A DNA stretch of 5,029 bases, from contig CAJUEB010000160.1 in the NCBI GenBank assembly GCA_910585135.1, positions 1 to 5,029 of the forward strand. The letters run 5' to 3'. The notes beneath the pieces were generated by a model that did no database searches, had not been told where the DNA came from, and worked only from the letters and a program-made list of their open reading frames with translations. Below are positions 1-5,029 of this stretch, one piece after another. The translations under genes and the position numbers were made by a program. Each line of letters begins with the position of its first letter. Position 1 is the stretch's first letter. Source of the stretch: an uncultured Eubacteriales bacterium. Lineage in GTDB: Bacteria; Bacillota; Clostridia; Peptostreptococcales; Anaerovoracaceae.

Positions 1-987
1 AGGCCAGCGAGGATTAAAAACGGTATTTTCAGGAACGACAATGTGGATTGGCCGATACATACCAGCGTTTGGAGGCGCATCCGGATCAAGAAAGAATTTC
101 AAACCAAAATAGACGCCTGAACATGTCCCCGCAAAAGGATAGTTCACAGGACCGTCTACAGTAGGACTGCTTCCCGTAAGATCCACGGTAATATCTTCAT
201 CCTCTATTGTTACCGTAGCTCTCACATAGATCGCATGATTATTCACGCCATCCGCATCAATATAATCCTCCGCTTCATATACGCCATTCGGCAGCTTCTT
301 AATGGCTGCCCGCGTCCTTCTTTCGGTATAATCCAATGCTTCCTTCATACATGCCCGCACCGTTTCTTCCCCGTATTTTTCCACAAGCTCGAAAAAATGC
401 TTTTGCGCCGTGTTTAATGCGCCTACATGCGCCCTGATATCGCCATCGATAAAATATGGCGCTCTCGTGTTGTTTCGAATAATATCAATCAGCCATGTTA
501 CAGGTTCATTTTTAATGAATATTTTTGTCGGTGGCAGTCGAAGTCCTTCTTCTGCAATATGTACAGCCGTAGGAGACTCCGACGATGCTGCTTTTCCACC
601 CATATCCTGCCAATGCCCTCTGCTGCATGCATAGGCAATCAGCTTACCTTCCCAAAAGACTGGCGTCACAAACGTTACATCCATATTATGTGTACCGCCT
701 CTGTAAGGATCGTTCAAAATAACTACATCGCCTTCATCAAAATCATTTTGAAATGCATTCACCGCAGCATTTACGCAGTGGTGCATCGCCGCCAGATGTA
801 CTGGTACATTCGTCGTCTGCCCAATTAAATTTGCCTGATCATCAAACAAAGCATTTGAAAAATCGACCTGATCGTACATGATCGGGGAAAAAGATATTTT
901 CTGCAAGGTCTGCGACATCATTTTCGTTATATAATCAAATGAGCTTCTTACCACTTCAAAAGTGATTGGATCTAGTTTTTTATTCAT
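1..987 (-). CDS. hyuB: Hydantoinase/5-oxoprolinase-type enzyme, subunit B (HyuB), N-terminal part; 3' end outside window
   Basis: The minus strand is open without a stop from an ATG at 987 to the window edge, giving the first 329 residues; the family is usually somewhat over 500 residues, so about the last third is missing. HyuB-type signatures appear in order: LDPITFEVV (5-13), DQVDFSNALFD (39-49), NDPYRGGTH (92-100) followed by D103, RGHWQDMGG (123-131), EEGLRLPP (146-153), GDIRAHVGA (182-190), DLTGSSPTVDGPVN (269-282), and NAGMYRPI (307-314) with NP.WP at the edge. With HyuA this subunit is expected to hydrolyse a cyclic amide in an ATP-dependent way in the cytoplasm. D42, H100, D103 and H125 are conserved-looking candidates for an active-site or metal site (inference from carboxylase relatives). 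The start is supported by AAAGGAG at 995-1001, 7 bases upstream, and it begins 19 bases after the hyuA stop. An acetone/acetophenone carboxylase-like role cannot be excluded; no further subunit is in view. Confidence 0.93.
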   Translation of the reverse strand, partial: MNKKLDPITFEVVRSSFDYITKMMSQTLQKISFSPIMYDQVDFSNALFDDQANLIGQTTNVPVHLAAMHHCVNAAVNAFQNDFDEGDVVILNDPYRGGTHNMDVTFVTPVFWEGKLIAYACSRGHWQDMGGKAASSESPTAVHIAEEGLRLPPTKIFIKNEPVTWLIDIIRNNTRAPYFIDGDIRAHVGALNTAQKHFFELVEKYGEETVRACMKEALDYTERRTRAAIKKLPNGVYEAEDYIDADGVNNHAIYVRATVTIEDEDITVDLTGSSPTVDGPVNYPFAGTCSGVYFGLKFFLDPDAPPNAGMYRPIHIVVPENTVFNPRWP

Positions 988-1006
988 CGTATAACTCCTT
1001 TCATCA

Positions 1007-3040
1007 TTATAAATTTTCAATTATCAAGCTTCTGCTGCTCGCATCAACGATACACTTCTTGCCAGGAGGAATGATTGTGGATGACTTCTTTTCCCTGACG
1101 ATTGCAGGACCTGTTATCATCTGCTCCGCTTCAATAAATGCGCGTTGGTATACAGGCGTGTCCATTTCTTCCCCATTAAAACAAGCCTTTACCGTTTTCA
1201 CTCGCTCCTCTTTATCTTCTACGCTTTGGTTATGAATATTGATTTCTTCAGCGATATAACCGATCACCGTAGTCCGTAGCTTTGTAATCTCCACCTCGCT
1301 ATCTGGATCATTTACGAAATAAATCTTTTTATGCTCGGCATGAAAATCCTCCGCTAGTTTTTTAACGGTATCAGTTGTCATAACAAGATCGCTGCATGCG
1401 ATTTCAAGTTCATAACTCTGTCCCACATATCGCATTGATATAACATGCTTAACAGCCTCACTGTTTGTTTCCACTTTCTGGGAGCGCATCAGTTCCAATC
1501 CGTCTTGATCCATTTCAGCAAAACGTTCATTGATATCTTGGAGGTCAATTTCATGTAATTTGGTAAAATAAAACCGCTCTACTTCATTTTGCAGATTCAT
1601 GTTTATGTCTCCAAACGCACATAAATTACCTGGTTCAGGTGGTACAAGCACTACCGGAACGCCTACCTTATCAGCACAGGCTACCGCATGTAATGATCCT
1701 GCCCCGCCAAATGCCGAAAGCGAGAAATCCCTAGGATCCCTGCCCTTTCCAATCGTCACTTCCTTAACGGCATTTGCCATATTTTCATTGACGATTTCCA
1801 AAATTCCCTGCGCCGTTTCCATCATGCCAAGGCCTAATTTCTCACCAAGTTTTCTTATGCTCTCCTTCGCGCCTTCAATATCGAGCTTCATATCGCCATC
1901 CAGAAACTCCTCTGCGTCAAGATAACCCATGACGAGATTAGCATCGCACACGGTAGGTTCTGTTCCACCCAATCCATAACACACAGGTCCTGGATAAGCC
2001 CCCGCACTCTTCGGCCCGACTTTCAGAACACCACCAGAATCGACCCAAGCAATACTTCCGCCACCTGCTCCGATCGATATAATTTCGATCAACGGAATCG
2101 GCACTGGCATATCCCAGTCTATTTCAAAATCCGTACTCATAAACGGCTTGCTGTTTTCTATGATAGATATATCGGTACTCGTCCCACCCATGTCGAAGGT
2201 GATGATATCCTCCTGCCCCGATGCCTTTCCAATCGAAAGAGCACCAACGACGCCTCCGGCAGGACCTGACATGAGCAGCGTTTCCGGTTTGCTCCTCACA
2301 AGCTCCGCCGTTATTGCTCCTCCGTTTGACTGCACAAGAAGCAGTTTTCCACTAAAACCCTTTGCCCGCAGTCGTTCTTCGAGATTTTCGATGTAATTGC
2401 TGACAAGATGATATAACGCCGCATTAATAATTCCTGTCGTAAATCTCCCCAGTGCGCCGATGTTCGGCAAAATTTCCGCTGATGAAATGATGTATGCTGA
2501 TGGCAGTTCTTCTTTCAAAATCTCTACAGCTCTTTTTTCATGCACATGATTCACATAAGAATTCATAAATCCCACGCATACTGCCGACAGACCCCTTTCC
2601 CTGATAATTCTTGCGACTGCCCGCACATCATCCTCGTTCAATGGCTCTAATATGTTTCCATCTTTATCAATGCGTTCCTGTACCGTAAAGCGATTATCTC
2701 TGCTTGTGATCGGTTCGGGCTTTTGCTGATAAGGATCATATAACACCTTTCTATGGAATCTTCCGATCTCGATCAAATCCCGCATTCCTTTCGTCGTAAC
2801 AAAGGCCGTCTTTTCGTATGTTTTCATGATTACTGCATTCGTCGCCACTGTCGTCCCATGCACAATCAATTCGATATCTTCATGCTTGATTCCTGCCTTT
2901 TCGATTACATTCAAAACACCATTTGCGTAATTTTCCGGCGTTGACGATGAACTCAAACACAATGATTTTCCTGTTTCCGTGTCATATGCATATAAATCCG
3001 TAAATGTTCCACCTATATCAATTCCTACTTTATAAGTCAT
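1007..3040 (-). CDS. hyuA: Hydantoinase/5-oxoprolinase-type enzyme, subunit A (HyuA), ATP-binding
   Basis: A complete 677-residue protein, normal length for HyuA/N-methylhydantoinase A. It has the ASKHA actin-like ATPase layout: phosphate-1 loop DIGGTFTD (8-15), HGTTVATNAV (61-70), SGPAGGVVGA (258-267), phosphate-2 loop FDMGGTSTDIS (282-292), GAGGGSIAW (324-332), SAGAYPGPVCYG followed by GGTEPTVCDANLVMG (345-372), SAFGGAGSLHA (442-452), PEPGNLCAFGD (468-478), and a C-terminal domain with RYVGQSYEL (537-545) and GPAIV (644-648). In this family the subunit binds and hydrolyses ATP to activate the cyclic amide opened together with HyuB. The ATG at 3040 follows AGGAGGAG (3045-3052) by 4 bases, one of the strongest ribosome sites here. 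It lies 36 bases after the permease stop and 19 bases before hyuB, so all three are probably co-transcribed. No frameshift or missing motif is seen. The substrate (hydantoin, N-methylhydantoin, 5-oxoproline or another ring) is not readable from sequence alone. Confidence 0.96.
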   Translation of the reverse strand: MTYKVGIDIGGTFTDLYAYDTETGKSLCLSSSSTPENYANGVLNVIEKAGIKHEDIELIVHGTTVATNAVIMKTYEKTAFVTTKGMRDLIEIGRFHRKVLYDPYQQKPEPITSRDNRFTVQERIDKDGNILEPLNEDDVRAVARIIRERGLSAVCVGFMNSYVNHVHEKRAVEILKEELPSAYIISSAEILPNIGALGRFTTGIINAALYHLVSNYIENLEERLRAKGFSGKLLLVQSNGGAITAELVRSKPETLLMSGPAGGVVGALSIGKASGQEDIITFDMGGTSTDISIIENSKPFMSTDFEIDWDMPVPIPLIEIISIGAGGGSIAWVDSGGVLKVGPKSAGAYPGPVCYGLGGTEPTVCDANLVMGYLDAEEFLDGDMKLDIEGAKESIRKLGEKLGLGMMETAQGILEIVNENMANAVKEVTIGKGRDPRDFSLSAFGGAGSLHAVACADKVGVPVVLVPPEPGNLCAFGDINMNLQNEVERFYFTKLHEIDLQDINERFAEMDQDGLELMRSQKVETNSEAVKHVISMRYVGQSYELEIACSDLVMTTDTVKKLAEDFHAEHKKIYFVNDPDSEVEITKLRTTVIGYIAEEINIHNQSVEDKEERVKTVKACFNGEEMDTPVYQRAFIEAEQMITGPAIVREKKSSTIIPPGKKCIVDASSRSLIIENL

Positions 3041-3076
3041 GTTTCTCCTCCTCTTATATGAATCAATTCTTTATTG

Positions 3077-4471
3077 CTACTCTTCCATCTTTAAATCAGG
3101 CGGCAACTTCCTGAAAAAATCGGTTGTGGCAGCGAGATAAATAATTCCAACTGCAAGCCATATGAACCCCAAGATTTTAGATGTTGTGGCAAGACTCATC
3201 CAAACAAGACCGCAAATAGCCGCTCCTACTGCTGGAATAATTAAATACCTGATTTTATTGCCAATGCCGCGCCTTTGCTTTTTCTTGATAAAATAACATC
3301 CGATTACGGACAAATTTACTAAAACAAACCCTGCCAACGCGCCAAAGTTTATAATGGAAATAATAAAATCAAGACTTACAAACATCGCCGGCAAACTGAT
3401 GATTGCGATAAGAATGATATTATATGTTGGGGTCTGATATTTTTTATTAACATGCGCAAAGAATTTTTTTGGCAAAACGCCATCCCTGCCCATGCCAAAC
3501 AAAATCCTTGTAGCAGAAGTCTGTGAAGCTAATGCAGTACCCAGGCAGCCCACTACATATGCTGCTGAAAAGATGTAACTCATCGTATCTCCTGCAACTC
3601 TTGCAACTAATTCGAATGCTGCTGAATCAACATCTTTAAAGCTATTCCAGCCTTCCGGCCACGCCAGCTGATACATATACGATTGAATCACAAACAAGAT
3701 GCCAGCACCCACACATATGATTAAAATCGCACGCCCAACGTTTTTCTCCGGTTCAATCGCTTCTTCTGCCACCGTTGTGACCGCATCAAATCCCAGAAAC
3801 GAAATCGCCAGTACCGATGCACCCGTAAACAAAGCACCCCAGCCTACATCGCTTTTCGCAAATTCCTTGCTATTAAACAACGCATCTAAGTCAATAAACG
3901 TACCCGCTCCATTTCCACCGGATAACCATCTGCATATAAAAATCAGGAGCGCCACCACAAACACACATTGCAGAATGACCATAACGTTATTGACGATCGA
4001 TGTCATTTGAATACCAACAAAGCTGATCACCGACATGGCAAGGATCAAAACGATCACGATCAAGGCTGTCGGAAGCCCCGAAAACAACGTCTGCAAATAA
4101 ATTGCAGCGCACACATAACATAGAATCGGCATCAACAGATAATCCATTAAGATTGCCCATCCGCCTAGAAACCCAATATAGGGATTAATCGACCTCTGCG
4201 CATAGGAATACACAGAGCCTGCTACCGGATATACCTTAACCATACGCATATAGCTTATCCCGGTAAAGGTCATGGCAATCGTACAAATCGCATATGCGAC
4301 CGCCAGCATCCCGTGCGTTATTTGCTGTACAATGCCATACGATGTAAAGATCGTAAGCGGCATCATATAAGCAAATCCATAAAACACTAAGCTTTTCAAT
4401 TTCAAAACCCTGTTTAATGATTCTTCATAACCAAATTTCTTTAAATCTGATCCTCTGTCTTTGCTCTCCAT
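3077..4471 (-). CDS. APC-superfamily amino acid/polyamine permease, PuuP-like
   Basis: A 464-residue hydrophobic protein of usual APC transporter length, with about 12 predicted membrane spans and a short hydrophilic N-terminus (1-25). Family signatures include GFAYMMPLTIF (32-42), YPVAGSVYSYAQRSINP (81-97), GFLGGWAILMDYLLMP (100-115), SFLGFDAVTTVAEEAIEPE (224-242), TRILFGMGRDGVLP (321-334), YQTPTYN (345-351) and INFGALAGFVLVNLSV (374-389). From memory these blocks, and the C-terminal stretch around 409-445, follow the E. coli putrescine importer PuuP more closely than arginine/ornithine antiporters, so a proton-coupled importer of an amine or amino acid is the best guess. Substrate is unproven. 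The ATG at 4471 follows GGGAGGT (4476-4482) by 4 bases. It is the first gene of the probable operon with hyuA and hyuB, which suggests it imports the compound those enzymes open, or a precursor of it. It is preceded by a 295-base AT-rich region with inverted repeats that may control it. Confidence 0.93.
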   Translation of the reverse strand: MESKDRGSDLKKFGYEESLNRVLKLKSLVFYGFAYMMPLTIFTSYGIVQQITHGMLAVAYAICTIAMTFTGISYMRMVKVYPVAGSVYSYAQRSINPYIGFLGGWAILMDYLLMPILCYVCAAIYLQTLFSGLPTALIVIVLILAMSVISFVGIQMTSIVNNVMVILQCVFVVALLIFICRWLSGGNGAGTFIDLDALFNSKEFAKSDVGWGALFTGASVLAISFLGFDAVTTVAEEAIEPEKNVGRAILIICVGAGILFVIQSYMYQLAWPEGWNSFKDVDSAAFELVARVAGDTMSYIFSAAYVVGCLGTALASQTSATRILFGMGRDGVLPKKFFAHVNKKYQTPTYNIILIAIISLPAMFVSLDFIISIINFGALAGFVLVNLSVIGCYFIKKKQRRGIGNKIRYLIIPAVGAAICGLVWMSLATTSKILGFIWLAVGIIYLAATTDFFRKLPPDLKMEE

Positions 4472-4520
4472 TATTACCTCCCTCTAAATTTGATAATATT
4501 TTGAAACTATACTGTATTTA

Positions 4521-4552
4521 TTGCGATATTCATATACAACATAATATCACAA
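4521..4552. promoter_or_regulatory. Inverted repeat upstream of the permease, candidate operator
   Basis: TTGCGATATT at 4521-4530 and AATATCACAA at 4543-4552 are reverse complements at 9 of 10 positions, separated by 12 bases. The centre lies about 65 bases upstream of the permease ATG, where a regulator of the operon would be expected to bind. The spacer reads, on the minus strand, through TTGTATATGAA, which loosely recalls the TTGTATACAA-like sites of GntR-type regulators, but I cannot assign a family. The length and near-perfect match make chance less likely, though the region is AT-rich. Confidence 0.4.
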
Positions 4553-4626
4553 ACTTATATCAATTCAGGCTTTCCCATTTTAGGATAAATATTGGTATCC
4601 ATCATTAGCTTATCTATTTCTTCTAA

Positions 4627-4743
4627 CTGAGAGCATTTTTTTCAAGGCGATATTGATAAATTAGGCAACAAAATAAAATGCTACTTTTCAAATTCTAGTC
4701 TTGTAACCGTCTTGCCATATTGTTGCCCAATTTACCCTCTCAG
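4627..4743 (-). repeat. Nested inverted-repeat element, possible structured RNA or small repeat element
   Basis: Outer arms CTGAGAG (4627-4633) and CTCTCAG (4737-4743) are exact 7-bp inverted repeats. Inner arms AAATTAGGCAACAA (4658-4671) and TTGTTGCCCAATTT (4720-4733) match at 13 of 14 positions; the one mismatch becomes a G-U pair if the minus strand is transcribed, giving a continuous 14-pair helix. A further exact pair, AGCATTTT (4632-4639) with AAAATGCT (4675-4682), would cross the inner helix, so the two are alternatives or form a pseudoknot. The element begins 23 bases after the dehydrogenase-like stop and ends about 155 bases before the permease ATG. It lacks a terminator U tract and I recognise no known riboswitch class. 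A short non-autonomous mobile repeat is the alternative, but no target duplication is seen at its ends. Confidence 0.45.
4702..4717 (-). promoter_or_regulatory. Sigma-54 (-24/-12) promoter-like sequence
   Basis: Read on the minus strand, TGGCAAGACGGTTACA agrees with the consensus TGGCACG-N4-TTGCA at 10 of 12 defined positions and points toward the permease. The -24 GG is intact, but the usual -12 GC reads AC, which weakens it. An overlapping alternative at 4713-4728 keeps both GG and GC ten bases apart but agrees at only 8 of 12 positions. Transcription from here would leave a leader of over 200 bases. No activator gene is in the window. Confidence 0.22.
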
Positions 4744-4766
4744 CTCGTAAAGTAAACTTATTATCC

Positions 4767-5029
4767 TTAATACACGCTTTCCTTCCACTTGTACGGGTAG
4801 CCCGTGTCCATCATGCGCTTCAGGAAATCATCCGGATCAAGCTCGTCCGAGAAGATGATCCCTTTAGGCAGGTCCACCTCGCCCAGCATCATCGTCCCGA
4901 TGGCAAGCGGCAGCGCCACGTACACCAGCGCCGTCCCGTAAATCTTTTTCAGCTTAGGGCCGGGCGCGTTCATTTTCGGGCAGTTTGCCTTGTAAGTGAC
5001 CTTCTTGCCATCCTTCTGCCCGCTGACCT
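4767..5029 (-). CDS. Saccharopine dehydrogenase-family oxidoreductase, C-terminal 86 residues; 5' end outside window
   Basis: The minus strand is open from the right window edge (first full codon ends at 5027) to TAA at 4767-4769. The true start lies outside; the internal ATG at 4973 is not a start, since in-frame codons before it already read VSGQKDGKKVTYKANCPK, which fits the family's VxGxKDGxKVxY strand. The tail shows GTALVYVALPLAIGTMML, GIIFSDELDPDDFL and GYPYKWKE, the typical end of saccharopine dehydrogenase / lysine 6-dehydrogenase-like proteins, where a late helix of the substrate domain precedes a proline-glutamate-rich end. Members use NAD(P) to oxidise or reduce C-N bonds in lysine or carboxypolyamine metabolism; the Rossmann domain that would confirm this lies outside. 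G+C is high (106 of 180 bases at 4801-4980), unlike the permease and hyuA. It is on the same strand as the operon but 295 bases upstream of it, so co-transcription is uncertain. Confidence 0.8.
   Translation of the reverse strand, partial: VSGQKDGKKVTYKANCPKMNAPGPKLKKIYGTALVYVALPLAIGTMMLGEVDLPKGIIFSDELDPDDFLKRMMDTGYPYKWKESVY

Larger units (their letters stand above)
4472..4766. other. AT-rich intergenic region between the dehydrogenase-like gene and the permease operon
   Basis: No supported gene on either strand. G+C is very low (13 of 60 bases at 4501-4560). It must carry whatever starts transcription of the permease-hyuA-hyuB operon unless that operon is read through from the upstream gene. 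I see no intrinsic terminator: no compact GC-rich hairpin followed by a U tract on the minus strand. It contains the two inverted-repeat structures and the sigma-54-like match listed separately. Several weak sigma-70-type boxes occur, such as TATAGT on the minus strand at 4506-4511, but none has a convincing partner at the right distance. Confidence 0.7.

Noticed and set aside
235..828. Plus-strand open frames near the left edge (60, 74 and 133 residues)
   Set aside because: The minus strand here encodes HyuB continuously with family motifs; the plus frames show no recognisable domain.
4490..4563. Sigma-70-type promoter boxes on the minus strand (TATAGT 4506-4511, TACAGT 4511-4516, TATTAT near 4541-4546, TTGATA 4558-4563)
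   Set aside because: Each -10-like box has at best a 3-of-6 partner at 16-18 bases, and such matches are expected by chance in DNA this AT-rich.
4555..4605. Sixteen-residue ORF starting ATG ATG on the minus strand, just before the permease
   Set aside because: There is no ribosome site in front of its ATG pair and it is too short to support as a gene; kept only as a possible gene remnant.
966..4608. Plus-strand open frames across the hyuA and permease region
   Set aside because: They lie mostly opposite strongly supported minus-strand genes, lack ribosome sites and family motifs, and have compositions expected of complement shadows.
4627..4743. Intrinsic terminator of the dehydrogenase-like gene
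   Set aside because: The inner helix encloses a 48-base loop and is not followed by a U tract on the minus strand, so it does not look like a terminator.
4627..4743. TPP, guanidine, glycine or T-box type leader
   Set aside because: The CTGAGAG and GACGG words recall parts of known motifs, but the other conserved blocks of those classes are absent.
4767..4973. A complete 68-residue protein starting at the ATG at 4973
   Set aside because: The frame continues upstream to the window edge with family-like residues, there is no ribosome site, and the tail matches the end of a much longer dehydrogenase.

Overview
The window is a run of minus-strand genes and looks like accessory metabolic DNA from an anaerobic, Firmicutes-like (possibly Synergistetes-like) bacterium. 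That guess rests on purine-rich GGAGG-type ribosome sites before every visible start, tight operon spacing and the gene families present; no taxonomic marker is in view. Read in the direction of transcription (right to left) the order is: the 3' end of a saccharopine dehydrogenase-family gene (4767-5029, cut by the window edge); a 295-base AT-rich intergenic region; an APC-superfamily permease resembling the putrescine importer PuuP (3077-4471); hyuA, the ATP-binding subunit of a hydantoinase/5-oxoprolinase-type enzyme (1007-3040); and hyuB, its partner subunit (1-987, cut by the window edge after 329 residues).

The permease, hyuA and hyuB are separated by only 37 and 19 bases, each with its own strong ribosome site and no visible terminator, so they read as one operon. 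The simplest model is uptake of a small nitrogenous compound by the permease and ATP-dependent hydrolysis of a cyclic amide (hydantoin, N-methylhydantoin, 5-oxoproline or a related ring) by HyuA-HyuB in the cytoplasm. Sequence alone does not fix the substrate, and polyamine-like or amino-acid-like compounds are equally open for the permease. The dehydrogenase-like gene lies upstream on the same strand and may or may not belong to the same pathway.

The intergenic region 4472-4766 is the least explained part. It holds a 10-bp inverted repeat with 12-base spacer just upstream of the permease (4521-4552), a larger nested inverted-repeat element of 117 bases (4627-4743) whose arms pair best as minus-strand RNA, and inside that element a partial match to a sigma-54 promoter (4702-4717). 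The base composition also shifts: the partial dehydrogenase gene is clearly richer in G+C (106 of 180 bases over 4801-4980) than samples of the permease and hyuA (about 42-43%), suggesting the operon and its neighbour may differ in origin. No RNA gene, insertion sequence, CRISPR array or plus-strand gene could be supported. The catabolic operon belongs to known families; I do not see clear proof of a new system, and the most original signal is the structured intergenic DNA.
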